DNA of 44,419 nt from Psittacicella hinzii (GCF_003585885.1 NZ_NRHC01000048.1:1-44419), one strand, 5' to 3'. Numbered from the stretch's first letter, positions 16,101 to 26,229 are shown. Program-made: numbers and translations. The notes: generated by a model not told the origin, from the letters alone.

Positions 16101-17582
16101 CTATGCTAATTCTGTAATCTTAGCTGAAGCTGCAGCTTTACGACCGTGTGGATCAGTTGTATCTAAACCTTGATCTAGATAACGTAAAACTAAAGCAAAG
16201 TCTAATGATAACTCTGGATCAATTTCTAACCATACTTTATGACCATCACCTGGCGCTACTGTAATTTCTTCAAATTTACGGTTATACATTTTCTCTAAAC
16301 GGTAACTTAAATTACCTTTTGGCGTCATGATTTCGATCATATCACCAACCACAAATTTGTTTTTAACTTCAACTAAAGCTAAATTACCTTCACGCTCACC
16401 TGTGAATGCACCAACAAATTGTTGGTAATCACTTGTTGAGTTCCCTGAAGTGTAGTGTTGGTACTGGTCGTGAGTATGTCTTTGTAAGAAACCGTCAGTA
16501 TAACCACGGTGCGCTAATGAATCTAACTTACGTAATAATTCAGAGTTAAACTCTTTACCAGCGGCAGCGTCATCAATTGCTTGACGATAAATTTGCGCTG
16601 TACGTGCACAGTAGAAGAAAGATTTTGTACGACCTTCAATTTTTAACGAATGCACACCCATTTGCGTTAAACGGTTTACGTGTTGAATTGCACGTAAGTC
16701 ACGGCTATTCATAATGTAGGTGCCATGCTCATCTTCAAAAGCCGTCATTTTTTCATCAGGACGACGAGGTTCAGTAATTAAGAAAGTCTTAGTTGTTGGT
16801 TCACCAATACCTAAAGTTGGTTCAACATTTTTAACGTTAATGCTTAGATCAGCTTCACCGTTAATAATTGCTGCGTTTGGATCTTGTTCACGGTTATCGT
16901 GTACTTCACCTTTAGCTACTTTCTCAACAATTTGTCCTAACTCATCTTCTTGCCCCTCTGCAAGGTCATACTGCCAACGACAAGCATTTGTACATGTACC
17001 TTGGTTAGGGTCACGTTTATTAATGTAACCTGATAGTAAACATCTACCAGAGTAAGCCATACATAATGCCCCATGGACAAATACTTCTAGCTCAAGCTCT
17101 GGAACGTGTTGACGAATCTCTTCGATCTCTTCTAGACTTAACTCACGTGAAAGGATTACACGCTCAACTCCGTAGTCATACCAGAATTTACAAGAAGCCC
17201 AGTTAACTGCGTTAGCTTGCACAGATAAGTGTAATGCTACTTCAGGAAAGTTTTGACGCATTAACATAATTAAACCTGGATCTGAAAGGATAAAAGCGTC
17301 TGGTTTCATGTCAACTACACGTTGCATATCCTTAACAAAGGTTTTTAATTTTGCGTTGTGGGGAGCAATGTTTACTACCACATAGAATTTTTTACCTAAA
17401 GCATGAGCTTCGTTAATCCCTTGCTCAAGAGTCTCCCAGTTAAACTCATTATTTCTTACACGTAATGAGTATCTTGGTTGACCTGCGTACACTGCATCTG
17501 CACCATAAGCAAAAGCGTAGCGCATGTTTTTTAATGAACCAGCTGGACTTAATAGTTCTGGTTTAGCATATACTACTGACAT
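16101..17582 (-). CDS. trhP: tRNA uridine-34 5-hydroxylase TrhP (YegQ, U32 family)
   Basis: Prephenate-dependent enzyme that hydroxylates U34 of certain tRNAs, the first step to cmo5U; formerly listed as a U32 peptidase. Identity to E. coli YegQ is very high over the N-terminal 205 residues: PELLSPAGSLKNMRYAFAYG, NIAPHNAKLKTF, HLSVQANAVNW, ILSRELSLEEI, and the U32 signature EVFVHGALCMAYSGRC (166-181) with Cys174, 181, 197 and 201. NVEPTLGIG, MTAFEDEHGTYIMNSRDLRAI and SLKIEGRTKSFFYCARTAQIYR follow. At 493 aa it is ~40 longer than E. coli, largely from an insertion around 213-245 rich in Glu, Asp and Asn. AGGGA precedes the ATG. Confidence 0.95.
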   Translation of the reverse strand: MSVVYAKPELLSPAGSLKNMRYAFAYGADAVYAGQPRYSLRVRNNEFNWETLEQGINEAHALGKKFYVVVNIAPHNAKLKTFVKDMQRVVDMKPDAFILSDPGLIMLMRQNFPEVALHLSVQANAVNWASCKFWYDYGVERVILSRELSLEEIEEIRQHVPELELEVFVHGALCMAYSGRCLLSGYINKRDPNQGTCTNACRWQYDLAEGQEDELGQIVEKVAKGEVHDNREQDPNAAIINGEADLSINVKNVEPTLGIGEPTTKTFLITEPRRPDEKMTAFEDEHGTYIMNSRDLRAIQHVNRLTQMGVHSLKIEGRTKSFFYCARTAQIYRQAIDDAAAGKEFNSELLRKLDSLAHRGYTDGFLQRHTHDQYQHYTSGNSTSDYQQFVGAFTGEREGNLALVEVKNKFVVGDMIEIMTPKGNLSYRLEKMYNRKFEEITVAPGDGHKVWLEIDPELSLDFALVLRYLDQGLDTTDPHGRKAAASAKITELA

Positions 17583-17695
17583 TTATTATCCCTAAAATTA
17601 TTTTAGCTCTTAATCCTGAAGCTAGATTCAGGCAGTTTACAAGACTATTTATATTAAGAGCCCCTTATAAGGAGTAAAATTATTTAAATTTGTGT

Positions 17696-18838
17696 TTATA
17701 GTTGTTTAACGTTTAAACCTTTAATCGCAAGCTCTTCTTGTTCTTGCTTAGTGTGCTCTTCATGAATTTGACGCGCTAAAGCATCATAATCTTCACCCCC
17801 AAAAAGCTCATCAGTTGCTAGTTTATCTAGCTCTTCTTCAGTAAACTCTTGTTTACTTCCTTGAGCTTGCTCTTTAGCTAACAAAGTCGCTGGTGCAATA
17901 TTTTGCGGTGCTTGCCCTGCTAGAGTTGTTTCAACTTGCTCTGCAGTTGACGCAACTACTTGCTCTGCATTATCTTGCTCTGCATTTGCTGGTTTAGAGG
18001 CTAAAACATTAACCGCTTTAGCATTTGGATTATGATGAGGGTTAAACTCTTGTTGACTTAAAGAGCTTAAGCTCGCAAAATCATATAAGCGATGATCTAG
18101 TAAGTGTGAGCGACTCACATCTTGCATTGATCTAAAAATTGTTTCAATTCGGCCAGGGAACTGCTTATCCCATGATTGCAACATTTGTTTTACCATCGCA
18201 CGCTGTAAGTTCGGCTGAGAACCACAAAGGTTACAAGGAATAATTGGAAACTCTTTTAATTTCGCAAATTTCTCAATATCCTTTTCACGACAGTAAGCTA
18301 AAGGACGAATTACGGTATGCAGTCCATTGTCACTTACAAGTTTTGGTGGCATGGTTTTGAGTTTACCGGCAAAGAACATGTTTAAAAATAACGTCTCTAC
18401 CATATCATCGCGGTGATGACCTAGAGCGATTTTTGTACATTTTTCTTCTTGCGCAACGCGATAAAGAATACCACGACGTAAACGTGAACATAATGAACAA
18501 GTTGTTTTACCTTCAGCAATTACGCGTTTAACTACACTATAAGTGTCTTCATTGACAATACGATAAGGTACGCCAATTGACTCTAAGTAGTTAGGTAATA
18601 CTTCTTTAGGAAAGCCTGGTTGCTCTTGGTCTAAGTTAACTGCAAGTAATTCAAAATTTACTGGAGCGTACTTTTGTAAAGAACGTAAGATATCCAGTAA
18701 TGCGTAAGAATCCTTACCTCCAGATAAACAAACCATGATCTTATCACCTTCTTCAATCATGTTAAAGTCAGCAATAGCCTTACCTACTTCACTACGTAAG
18801 CGTTTACTTAGTTTATTTAAACGATAGTTTTCTTGCAT
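17696..18838 (-). CDS. ttcA: tRNA 2-thiocytidine-32 synthetase TtcA
   Basis: ATP-dependent Fe-S enzyme that thiolates C32 of tRNA. The PP-loop SGGKDS is at 39-44, the cysteine pairs CSLC (114-117) and CNLC (202-205) are intact, and [32 protein letters not shown] and FPGRIETIF follow E. coli TtcA. The ATG at 18838 aligns with the E. coli MQEN start; the frame also permits a TTG at 18853. After about residue 260 comes a ~120-residue low-complexity tail (Ala, Glu, Gln), about twice as long as in E. coli. The start codon sits only ~15 bases beyond the T-run of the infA terminator, so expression may rely on readthrough. Confidence 0.95.
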   Translation of the reverse strand: MQENYRLNKLSKRLRSEVGKAIADFNMIEEGDKIMVCLSGGKDSYALLDILRSLQKYAPVNFELLAVNLDQEQPGFPKEVLPNYLESIGVPYRIVNEDTYSVVKRVIAEGKTTCSLCSRLRRGILYRVAQEEKCTKIALGHHRDDMVETLFLNMFFAGKLKTMPPKLVSDNGLHTVIRPLAYCREKDIEKFAKLKEFPIIPCNLCGSQPNLQRAMVKQMLQSWDKQFPGRIETIFRSMQDVSRSHLLDHRLYDFASLSSLSQQEFNPHHNPNAKAVNVLASKPANAEQDNAEQVVASTAEQVETTLAGQAPQNIAPATLLAKEQAQGSKQEFTEEELDKLATDELFGGEDYDALARQIHEEHTKQEQEELAIKGLNVKQL

Positions 18839-18863
18839 AGCTATACAAAACAAAAAAGAAAAA

Positions 18864-18883
18864 CCATAGCTCTTTGGCTATGG
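18864..18883 (-). terminator. infA terminator just upstream of ttcA
   Basis: Stem CCATAGC/GCTATGG with a 6-base loop. On the minus strand it is followed by TTTTTCTTTTTTG. A second hairpin, GTAACAT/ATGTTAC at 18907-18927, lies between it and the infA stop. Confidence 0.75.
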
Positions 18884-18965
18884 CTTTTAAAAACAAAACC
18901 CTAAGAGTAACATTTGAGCCATGTTACTAGAGGTAAATTCTGCGGCCGATTTTCCAGACCTAATA

Positions 18966-19184
18966 CTATCTTGAACGGAAAACGATACGACCTTTGTTAA
19001 TATCGTATGGAGTTACTTCAACTGTAACTTTATCACCTGTTAAAATACGAATGTAGTTTTTACGCATTTTGCCACTAATGTGAGCAATGATTTTGTGACC
19101 GTTTTCTAATTCTACACGGAACATAGTATTAGGTAATGTTTCAATTACAGTTCCTTGAAACTCAATTGCTGGTTCTTTTGCCAT
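18966..19184 (-). CDS. infA: Translation initiation factor IF-1
   Basis: 72-aa S1-like OB-fold protein occupying the ribosomal A site during initiation. It is almost identical to E. coli IF-1: [48 protein letters not shown] and the ending [14 protein letters not shown] lies 5 to 6 bases before the ATG. A TATAAT word with TG one base upstream (19233-19228, minus strand) is a likely extended -10 promoter. Confidence 0.99.
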   Translation of the reverse strand: MAKEPAIEFQGTVIETLPNTMFRVELENGHKIIAHISGKMRKNYIRILTGDKVTVEVTPYDINKGRIVFRSR

Positions 19185-19272
19185 GAGACCTCATTTAAAA
19201 AAATTATGTATAAAAATAACGTTGCATATTATAACACAAAAATTAATTTTTTACTGCTATTTATAAGATGTT

Positions 19273-19304
19273 AAAAGGGTTACTCGTTTAAGAGTAACCC
19301 TTTT
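19273..19304 (-). terminator. ahpF terminator
   Basis: Perfect 13-bp stem AAAAGGGTTACTC/GAGTAACCCTTTT with a 6-base loop, between ahpF and the infA promoter; A- and T-flanks suit both directions. Confidence 0.85.
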
Positions 19305-19341
19305 AATTCTTAAGTAAAATTAAACTTAAGTAAAAAACAAA

Positions 19342-20892
19342 TTAGTTGTTACGGATTAAGTAATCAAATGCAGCTAAAGACGCTTTTGCACCTTCACCCA
19401 TTGCGATAATAATTTGTTTGTATGGTACGTTTGTACAGTCACCTGCAGCAAATACGCCTGGAACGTTAGTTTGACCACGATCATCAGTGATGATTTCACC
19501 CATACGATTTACTTCAAGTACATCTCTTGCAAAATCAGTATTTGGTACTAAACCGATTTGTACGAAGATACCAGCTAAATCTAAACGGTGTAACTCTTCA
19601 GTTGCACGATCTTGGTAGCTTAAACCAACAACTTTTTGTCCGTCACCGTGAACTTCTGTAGTTGCTGCGTTCGTAATAATTTTTACATTAGGTAAGCTAC
19701 GTAATTTAGCTTGTAACACTTCGTCAGCACGTAATTTTTCATCACGTTCAATTAGAGTAACGTGTCTTACAACACCCGCTAAGTCAATAGCAGCTTCAAC
19801 ACCAGAGTTACCACCACCAATTACTGCAACATCTTTACCTTTGAATAAAGGACCATCACAGTGTGGACAGTAAGCTACACCACGTGCTTTATATTCAGCT
19901 TCACCTGGAACATTCATGTTTCTCCAGCGAGCACCTGTAGATAGAATTACAGTTTTAGCTTTTAATGTAGCACCGCTTTCTAATTCTACTTGAACTTGTT
20001 TTTCACCTGGAATTAATTTAGAAACGCGTTGTAAGTTCATGATATCAACACCATATGAACGTACGTGCTCTTCTAAAGCTGTTGCTAAGTGAGGACCTTC
20101 TGTTTTTAATACAGAAATGAAGTTTTCGATGTCCATAGTATCTTGTACTTGACCACCAAAACGTTCCGCCACTACACCAGTACGGATGCCTTTACGAGCA
20201 GCATATACAGCAGCTGCCGCACCAGCTGGACCACCACCTACTACTAAAACATCAAACTGTTCTTTTTCAGATAATTGTGCAGCTTTACGCTCAACTGAAG
20301 CAGTATCTAATTTAGCTAAGATTTCTTCTACACTTGTACGACCTTGACCAAATAGTTCACCGTTTAAGTAAACTGAAGGCACTGACATAATTTGTAGTCT
20401 ATCAACTTCTTCTTGGAATAAAGCACCGTCAATTGACACGTGTTTAATACGTGGGTTGATTACAGACATAGCGTTTAATGCTTGTACTACATCTGGACAG
20501 TTTTGACAAGAAAGTGAGAAGTAAGTTTCGAAGTAGTAATCACCTGGTAGGTTTTTGATTTGCTCTACAACTTCATTGCTTAATTTAGCTGGGTAACCAC
20601 CTACTTGTAATAAAGCAAGTACTAATGAAGTGAACTCATGTCCCATTGGGATACCAGCAAAAGTAACAGCCACGTCAGAACCAACGCGTGCAATTGTAAA
20701 TGCTGGTTTACGAGTAGCTTCTTCAACTTCAACGTAAGAAATTTTGTCACTTCTTAAAGAAGCAATTTCTAATAATAATTCTTTTAATTCAGCTGATTTA
20801 GCATCAGTACCTAAGTTTGCACGAAGCTCGATAGGTAATTCTACTCTTTCTAGGTAAGTTTGTAATTGAGATTTAATTGCGTTATCTAACAT
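19342..20892 (-). CDS. ahpF: Alkyl hydroperoxide reductase subunit F
   Basis: NADH-dependent flavoprotein disulfide reductase that re-reduces AhpC. N-terminal double thioredoxin-like domain with CQNC (Cys129/Cys132, the same positions as in E. coli), then a thioredoxin-reductase-like FAD/NADH core: [11 protein letters not shown] at ~218, CPHC at 342-345, [15 protein letters not shown], and the closing [23 protein letters not shown] place the start at the ATG at 20892 ([10 protein letters not shown], aligning with E. coli MLDTNMKTQL), giving 516 aa. The open frame extends 22 codons upstream, but that part reads through the ahpC-ahpF hairpin. Confidence 0.97.
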   Translation of the reverse strand: MLDNAIKSQLQTYLERVELPIELRANLGTDAKSAELKELLLEIASLRSDKISYVEVEEATRKPAFTIARVGSDVAVTFAGIPMGHEFTSLVLALLQVGGYPAKLSNEVVEQIKNLPGDYYFETYFSLSCQNCPDVVQALNAMSVINPRIKHVSIDGALFQEEVDRLQIMSVPSVYLNGELFGQGRTSVEEILAKLDTASVERKAAQLSEKEQFDVLVVGGGPAGAAAAVYAARKGIRTGVVAERFGGQVQDTMDIENFISVLKTEGPHLATALEEHVRSYGVDIMNLQRVSKLIPGEKQVQVELESGATLKAKTVILSTGARWRNMNVPGEAEYKARGVAYCPHCDGPLFKGKDVAVIGGGNSGVEAAIDLAGVVRHVTLIERDEKLRADEVLQAKLRSLPNVKIITNAATTEVHGDGQKVVGLSYQDRATEELHRLDLAGIFVQIGLVPNTDFARDVLEVNRMGEIITDDRGQTNVPGVFAAGDCTNVPYKQIIIAMGEGAKASLAAFDYLIRNN

Positions 20893-20934
20893 AATATTCA
20901 CTAATTCTTTTTTAACATTATTCACAATTGAGAA

Positions 20935-21003
20935 AAAGAGCACCGCATAGTGCCCCATAAGGTAGTGTACCTACTTATAGGGCACTCATGCCTATGCTCT
21001 TTT
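20935..21003 (-). terminator. Long intercistronic hairpin between ahpC and ahpF
   Basis: About 70 bases fold into a long imperfect hairpin: outer arms AAAAGAGCA/TGCTCTTTT, an inner TGCCC/GGGCA pair and a tip GTAG/CTAC. On the minus strand it is followed by CTTTTTC. It lies just past the ahpC stop and ~40 bases before ahpF, so it may give partial termination or protect the ahpC 3' end, making AhpC exceed AhpF. Confidence 0.7.
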
Positions 21004-21026
21004 ATATACTAAACTCTCAGTCTAGA

Positions 21027-21590
21027 TTAGATTTTACCAACTAGGTCTAAAGATGGTTTAAGAGTTTCTGCACCTTCTTTCCATTTAGCTGGACAAACTT
21101 CACCTGGGTTAGCTGCGATGTATTGAGCAGCTCTAATTTTACGTAATAATTCGCTAGCTTCACGACCGATACCGTTATCGTTCACTTCAGCTAATTTGAT
21201 GTTACCTTGTGGGTCTACTAAGAAAGTACCACGTAAAGCTACACCTTCTTCTTCAATTAATACTTGGAAGTTACGTGATAAAACGTGAGTAGGGTCAGCT
21301 AACATAGTGTAGTTAACTTTACCGATTGCTGGAGAGTGATCGTGCCATGCTTTGTGAGCAAAGTGAGTATCTGTTGATACTGAGTAGATTTCCACACCTA
21401 ATTTTTGGAATTCTGCATAGTTATCAGCTAAGTCTTCTAATTCTGTAGGACATACAAATGTAAAGTCTGCAGGGTAGAAGAAGAATACTGACCATTTACC
21501 AGCTAAGTCTTTATCTGAAACTTCAACAAAACTACCTTGTTTGTAAGCGTTAACTTTGAAAGGTAATAATTTAGTATTAATTAATGACAT
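21027..21590 (-). CDS. ahpC: Alkyl hydroperoxide reductase subunit C (2-Cys peroxiredoxin)
   Basis: Reduces hydrogen peroxide and organic hydroperoxides. The 187-aa length equals that of E. coli AhpC; peroxidatic Cys47 is in FTFVCPTE and resolving Cys166 in [28 protein letters not shown]-like [13 protein letters not shown] and the ending PSLDLVGKI are family standard. AAGGAAT precedes the ATG by about 10 bases. On the minus strand a TATAAT (21646-21641) about 50 bases upstream is a likely -10 box. OxyR control would be expected from family knowledge, but I could not define an OxyR site. Confidence 0.98.
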   Translation of the reverse strand: MSLINTKLLPFKVNAYKQGSFVEVSDKDLAGKWSVFFFYPADFTFVCPTELEDLADNYAEFQKLGVEIYSVSTDTHFAHKAWHDHSPAIGKVNYTMLADPTHVLSRNFQVLIEEEGVALRGTFLVDPQGNIKLAEVNDNGIGREASELLRKIRAAQYIAANPGEVCPAKWKEGAETLKPSLDLVGKI

Positions 21591-22301
21591 TGTCTTAGAT
21601 TCCTTAAATAAAATTATCGATAGGATTAAATTATGGATATATTATAAAACAAAAAAAGCTAATTGTTTAGATTATTTTCTACTTTTTACCAAAATAACAC
21701 TTATATACCTGATAAATAAAGATAAAAAATAAGAAACCATAAGGCGAACTTTAAAAGAAAAAGTAAGATTTTCTCTCAAAAATGTAAAATTCACATATAG
21801 CAATTTTTAAGAAAAAAAGTTATTTTTTCGAAAAAAGAACTAGCGAACTTTTCCCTCAAAAGTTATCTCTTATTTCACCAATAAATACCAGATCAAAGTA
21901 AGCTATACTTTAAAAGCACTCTCTAAATTGCCTCTTCTAATTGCCTCTTTTAAAATTTTGTTTTGCTAAATGCAAAATTTAATTGTCTAACAGTTTGGTG
22001 AGACGTATAAAACAGACTTCTAAATTTAGAAAGCTCAACTAACCCCTTGTATACGCTTGAGCATTAGCATCATAATTTGCCATAACTAAAATAACTCGTA
22101 ACTAACGTAAAACTATCTCAAATTTACTTTTCTTAAGTTATTTAGTAAATACAAATTTTTTCTAAGCTAGCACGCTATTATGCTAAAATGTCTATTTACA
22201 TATACGTCTATATTTTTTAGAGATAACAAAGATTTTTATTCAAAAGTTTCTTGTTAATTCAATAAACTTTTCCCTAATTAAATTTTCGGAGTATTTTTAC
22301 A
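21591..22301. other. Divergent ahpC-asnS intergenic region
   Basis: About 710 AT-rich bases with no open frame. The ahpC side has a TATAAT at 21641-21646 (minus strand). The asnS side has an extended -10 word TGC-TAAAAT at 22181-22189 (plus strand). The middle is featureless at this level. Confidence 0.6.
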
Positions 22302-23708
22302 ATGACGGCTACTATAGCTTCTACACAGCAAGTATTAAATGGTGAAGTTAAAGTCGGAGAACTAGTAACTGTACGTGGTTGGGTACGTTCTCGTCGTGAC
22401 TCTAAAGCTGGTTTTTCATTTTTAGCAGTATATGATGGTTCTGGTTTTAATCCAGTTCAAGCAGTTGTTGCTAACGATCTAGCAAATTACGAAAGCGAAG
22501 TTTTAAAATTAACTAACGGCTGTTCTGTAATTGTGACTGGTGAAGTAGTACAATCAGCTGGTGAAGGTCAAGCTGTAGAAATTAAAGCTACAAACGTAGA
22601 AGTAGTTGGTTGGGTAGCAAATCCTGATCAATACCCTATGTCTAACAAACGTTTATCAGTTGAATACTTACGTGAAATTGCTCACTTACGTCCAAGAACA
22701 AACCTAATTGGTGCTGTTGCTCGTGTACGTAACACTTTAGCATTTGCAATTCATGAGTTCTTTAACGATCGCAACTTCTTATGGTGTGCTACCCCTTTAA
22801 TTACAGCTTCAGATACTGAAGGTGCTGGCGAACTATTCCGTGTTTCTACGTTAGATTTAAACAATCTACCAAGAACAGAAGAAGGTAAAGTAGACTTCAA
22901 ACAAGATTTCTTCGGTAAAGAAACTTTCTTAACTGTATCAGGTCAACTTAATGGTGAAACTTATGCTTCAGCTTTAAGTAAAATCTATACCTTTGGTCCT
23001 ACTTTCCGTGCGGAAAACTCAAACACAACTCGTCACTTAGCTGAATTCTGGATGGTTGAGCCTGAAGTAGCTTTCTACGATTTAGAAGACAATGCTAAAT
23101 TAGCAGAAGATTTATTACGTCACTGCTTTAAACGTGTTTTAGAGAAAAACCGCGAAGATTTAGAGTTCTTTAATAAATTTGTTCAACCTGGTGTACTAGA
23201 GCGTTTAGAGCAACTAGTTGACGCTGAGTTCGTTCATGTTGACTATACAGATGCAATTAAAATCCTAGAAAACTGCGGTAAGAAATTCGAATTCCCTGTT
23301 TACTGGGGTGTTGACATGTCATCAGAACATGAGCGTTACCTAGCTGAAGAACACTTCAAATCTCCTGTAATTGTGAAAAACTATCCTAAAGAGATCAAAG
23401 CTTTCTACATGCGTCTAAATGAAGATGGTAAAACTGTAGCAGCTATGGATATCTTAGCTCCAGGTATTGGTGAGATCGTTGGTGGTTCACAACGTGAAGA
23501 GCGTTTAGATGTATTAGAACAACGTATTAAAGATCTAGGTATGAAACCAGAAGATTACGATTGGTACTTAGATTTACGTCGTTACGGTACAGTACCTCAC
23601 GCAGGTTTCGGTTTAGGTTTTGAACGTTTAATCAGTTATGTAACTGGTGTACAAAACGTTCGTGACGTGATCCCATTCCCACGTACACCTAATAACGCAG
23701 CATTCTAA
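22302..23708 (+). CDS. asnS: Asparaginyl-tRNA synthetase
   Basis: Class IIb synthetase that charges tRNA-Asn. The N-terminal OB-fold anticodon-binding domain ([18 protein letters not shown]) is followed by the catalytic core: motif 2 region [25 protein letters not shown] and motif 3 [13 protein letters not shown] near the end. The 468-aa length agrees with E. coli AsnS (466). The ending [16 protein letters not shown] is the AsnRS form. CGGAG lies ~12 bases before the ATG. It is monocistronic, closed at 23737-23763. Confidence 0.98.
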   Translation: MTATIASTQQVLNGEVKVGELVTVRGWVRSRRDSKAGFSFLAVYDGSGFNPVQAVVANDLANYESEVLKLTNGCSVIVTGEVVQSAGEGQAVEIKATNVEVVGWVANPDQYPMSNKRLSVEYLREIAHLRPRTNLIGAVARVRNTLAFAIHEFFNDRNFLWCATPLITASDTEGAGELFRVSTLDLNNLPRTEEGKVDFKQDFFGKETFLTVSGQLNGETYASALSKIYTFGPTFRAENSNTTRHLAEFWMVEPEVAFYDLEDNAKLAEDLLRHCFKRVLEKNREDLEFFNKFVQPGVLERLEQLVDAEFVHVDYTDAIKILENCGKKFEFPVYWGVDMSSEHERYLAEEHFKSPVIVKNYPKEIKAFYMRLNEDGKTVAAMDILAPGIGEIVGGSQREERLDVLEQRIKDLGMKPEDYDWYLDLRRYGTVPHAGFGLGFERLISYVTGVQNVRDVIPFPRTPNNAAF

Positions 23709-23736
23709 TTTAATTGCTTTGCTGAGCAAGAAAAAT

Positions 23737-23763
23737 GTCCGGTGAGCAACACCGGACTTTTTT
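23737..23763 (+). terminator. asnS terminator
   Basis: Perfect 8-bp GC-rich stem GTCCGGTG/CACCGGAC, 5-base loop, then TTTTTTC. The open frame of the next gene reaches back into it, which argues for the later start at 23783. Confidence 0.92.
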
Positions 23764-23782
23764 CTTTAGATTTAAGGAATTT

Positions 23783-24598
23783 ATGCTTTTTTCTACCCCT
23801 AACTTTGTAATTATAGCTATGCTTGTGGCATTTAGAGCTACCCATAATTTTAGGGATCCACGCTTTAGTACTTTTGCTTTAAGTGCTACAGTTATTTTCT
23901 TAGAGTTAATTTCCTCTGCTCTATCGCCTAACTTCTTTTATTCAAGCTTTTTACAGTTAAATCCGTATAAACCTTTATTTGTGGTAACCTCTTACTTCCT
24001 GCTAGGCTTTGCTTTTTATCACTTAATTTCAAGCCAATGGTTACACCAAAGGATACGTCGTCGCTATCCAGGTTTTACGCAAGCAGCAACTTTATACGCA
24101 CGTGAAGTTGTAATTGTTACAGAAATTATTGCTTCATTCCTTGCTTATTTAAGTTTATCTGACTTTGCGCAATTTAGCTCTTGGCTTGTTGCCTCATCAA
24201 GCCGTGCTCAAGAAGCTACAAGTAACTTTTGGTTTATTGCTATAGTTACGCTTATTGTTGTTCGCTTCTTTTACAACCTGTTATTAGGTAATTACAAAAC
24301 TTTTGTCTTCTGGAGCGTAAGCATAATTTTCTTTTTCACTTATACTTTAATTGGTCATCGTGAGTACTTTGCTACTAATACCTTTTTATATGTATATGCC
24401 GTTAGTTATATCTTTAGATATATTGCTACCGAAGAGAACTTTTACAACTTCTTTGCTCGCACTAAGTTATCAGAAGCACGTTTTGCAATGCTCCTCCACG
24501 GTTTAACAGCCCTTGCAGAGTTAATTGCTAGCCTAATGATCCTAGGAATCTTTGTAAATTCCTATACTGATTTAACTTTTTTGAAATCATACTTTTAG
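23783..24598 (+). CDS. Multispanning membrane protein, paralogue A (unknown family)
   Basis: A 271-aa hydrophobic protein with about seven predicted membrane segments, starting with MLFSTPNFVIIAMLVAF. I do not recognise a family. The start at 23783 has AAGGAAT 4 bases upstream; an earlier in-frame ATG (23735) lies in the asnS terminator. It shares with the next gene a characteristic stretch, here RFFYNLLLGNYKTFVFW near residues 173-190, followed by similar membrane segments; equal length and adjacency suggest a tandem duplication. A loop with RIRRRYPG near residue 90 would lie on the cytoplasmic side by the positive-inside rule. Confidence 0.75.
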   Translation: MLFSTPNFVIIAMLVAFRATHNFRDPRFSTFALSATVIFLELISSALSPNFFYSSFLQLNPYKPLFVVTSYFLLGFAFYHLISSQWLHQRIRRRYPGFTQAATLYAREVVIVTEIIASFLAYLSLSDFAQFSSWLVASSSRAQEATSNFWFIAIVTLIVVRFFYNLLLGNYKTFVFWSVSIIFFFTYTLIGHREYFATNTFLYVYAVSYIFRYIATEENFYNFFARTKLSEARFAMLLHGLTALAELIASLMILGIFVNSYTDLTFLKSYF

Positions 24599-24616
24599 CG
24601 ACTAACTCTTAGTCGC
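24598..24616 (+). terminator. Hairpin between the two membrane-protein genes
   Basis: Perfect 8-bp stem GCGACTAA/TTAGTCGC with a 3-base loop, starting at the last base of the upstream stop codon and followed by CTTATTTTG. It is only 11 bases before the next start, so it may act as a partial terminator within an operon. Confidence 0.65.
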
Positions 24617-24627
24617 CTTATTTTGTT

Positions 24628-25437
24628 ATGCAAAATTTTTTTACTTACTATCCTCAAAGCTTACTCTTTATTCTATGTTGGGGAAGCAGGTTAGCGCTCA
24701 ACTTAAAGAGAACCAAGTACAGCTTTGATGCTACTATGTTTATCCTTGCAGGAAGTATTAGCTTTATTCTTTATGTCATTGGCTTCCATACTTTTCATTT
24801 AATGGATTATGGCGCTTATGATCATACTTTACTGCTTGTTTTAGCTTTTGCTTTACTAAACGTCCTTTACCTCTTTTTTACAAGAAGTAATTTTGCTATT
24901 GATATTGCCCAAAAGTACAAAGATACCCTTTTTAGTCGCAAAACTGTAGTTTTTTGTGCTTTAGCAGAAGCAATTATTGCTCTGTATGCTTTTGTGATGT
25001 ACATGCATCATCCAATAGCTTTTAGTAAAGGTCTAGAAGAACCTGTACTTGAAGTCCTTACAGGCAACAATACTGTTAGCATGCTTTTACTTGCGGTAGT
25101 AGCTTGTCGTTTCTTCTATGTACTCACAGTGGGAACTTACCGCGTCCTAACCTTTTGGTTAAGTTTTATTGCTGCTTTGGGAGTATTCGGAGGAGTTATC
25201 TACTACTTTGTAGGTTTTACGGAGAGTTTAGCTTATATCCCTGCAATTATCTACTTTGCTATTCTCGTAGCGTTAAAAGTAAATCATCGTTTCCTAATTA
25301 CTAATGATAGTAAACAAATTACTTTTGCTTCCGTAATCCCGTACGTACTACGTACTTTAGGTGGTTTATTAGAGCCTCTGTGCTTAAGTTTAATTATCTA
25401 TTTTGTCGTAGTTTACTTTATTGGCGCTTTTCTTTAA
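24628..25437 (+). CDS. Multispanning membrane protein, paralogue B (unknown family)
   Basis: A 269-aa hydrophobic protein with about seven membrane segments, family not recognised. CRFFYVLTVGTYRVLTFW near residues 162-179 corresponds to RFFYNLLLGNYKTFVFW of the preceding gene; the shared pattern is R-F-F-Y-x-L-x-x-G-x-Y-[KR]-x-x-x-F-W. No Shine-Dalgarno is visible before the ATG, since the upstream hairpin ends 11 bases away, so translation may depend on coupling. It is closed by a strong terminator at 25560-25601. Confidence 0.75.
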   Translation: MQNFFTYYPQSLLFILCWGSRLALNLKRTKYSFDATMFILAGSISFILYVIGFHTFHLMDYGAYDHTLLLVLAFALLNVLYLFFTRSNFAIDIAQKYKDTLFSRKTVVFCALAEAIIALYAFVMYMHHPIAFSKGLEEPVLEVLTGNNTVSMLLLAVVACRFFYVLTVGTYRVLTFWLSFIAALGVFGGVIYYFVGFTESLAYIPAIIYFAILVALKVNHRFLITNDSKQITFASVIPYVLRTLGGLLEPLCLSLIIYFVVVYFIGAFL

Positions 25438-25559
25438 TTAAGTAAGCAATTTATAAGAGGAGAGCTTAAACTTGCAAAGTAAAAACAAAGCAAGAGCCTA
25501 AACTCTTAAAATACCTGCAAGATAATTGATAAATACAAGATAATTGGTAAATCATTGTT

Positions 25560-25601
25560 AAAAGCTTAAAGCTAAAGGTTAGACTTTAGCTTTAAGCTTT
25601 T
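25560..25601 (+). terminator. Terminator after the membrane-protein pair
   Basis: Perfect 18-bp stem (AAGCTTAAAGCTAAAG/CTTTAGCTTTAAGCTT plus one A-T pair at each end) with loop GTTAGA, followed by T-rich sequence. A direct repeat CAAGATAATTG(A/G)TAAAT lies just upstream (about 25518-25553). Confidence 0.8.
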
Positions 25602-25650
25602 TCAATCAAACCTTTGTCGCATTTATTTATCGTTTTTACTGCTAATAGTG

Positions 25651-25656
25651 TATAAT
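25651..25656 (+). promoter_or_regulatory. -10 element of the cvpA promoter
   Basis: Perfect TATAAT preceded directly by TG, about 49 bases before the cvpA start; the matching -35 box is weak (TTTATC region). It is the only promoter-like element between the preceding terminator and cvpA. Confidence 0.5.
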
Positions 25657-25704
25657 TAAGCTAGTAAAAAAATTACTACTTAAACATATTGGAATTTAAT
25701 TACT

Positions 25705-26229
25705 ATGTTTTCAATTGCCGATTTATTTTTAGGAATTATTGTCCTAGTTTTCTTTGTACGTGGATATTTAAAAGGATTTCTAGGTTCAGTATTATCTCTA
25801 GTTGCTTTAGCGGGATCTATTTTTATTGCTTTAAATTACACAAGTGACTTTTATAATACCCTCTCAAAAGTACCTTATGTAACTAGCTACCCAGTTATTG
25901 CTTTAATTATTGTTTTCCTAATCTCATACATTTTCTTAGGTCTAGCTGCTCGTGCTTTAACAGCGCTATTTGGTAGATCAATCGTATTATCTAACCCATT
26001 ATTATCTCTTTTAGGTGGAGTAATCTACGCTTTTGTTACTATTTTAGTAATCTCTGTAGTTTACACTTTATTAAAAGAGAATGGTGTAGATGTTGATCAT
26101 ATCGTAAGCAGTTTTGATCAATCTTACTCTAAGAGAGTGATTGATTATTGCAACTCTGGTTTTAACATTACAGAAAAAGTTAAAGAGATCTTTAACCCTA
26201 CTGTAATTGATAAAGCTCTAGGTAAGTAA
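25705..26229 (+). CDS. cvpA: CvpA family inner-membrane protein
   Basis: Membrane protein of the colicin V production family, linked to envelope and bile stress tolerance in enterics. 174 aa with four membrane segments (about 5-20, 25-45, 63-85, 100-122). The N-terminal ADLFLGIIVLVFFVRGYLKGFLGSVLSLVAL is the family hallmark (D-x(8-12)-RGYxKGF). In E. coli cvpA precedes purF; here it stands alone with a terminator after it. The C-terminal 50 residues are hydrophilic. Confidence 0.9.
   Translation: MFSIADLFLGIIVLVFFVRGYLKGFLGSVLSLVALAGSIFIALNYTSDFYNTLSKVPYVTSYPVIALIIVFLISYIFLGLAARALTALFGRSIVLSNPLLSLLGGVIYAFVTILVISVVYTLLKENGVDVDHIVSSFDQSYSKRVIDYCNSGFNITEKVKEIFNPTVIDKALGK

Noticed and set aside
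21591..22301. OxyR binding site for ahpC
   Set aside because: Expected from E. coli, but I could not find a convincing set of spaced ATAG-type half-sites in the AT-rich region.
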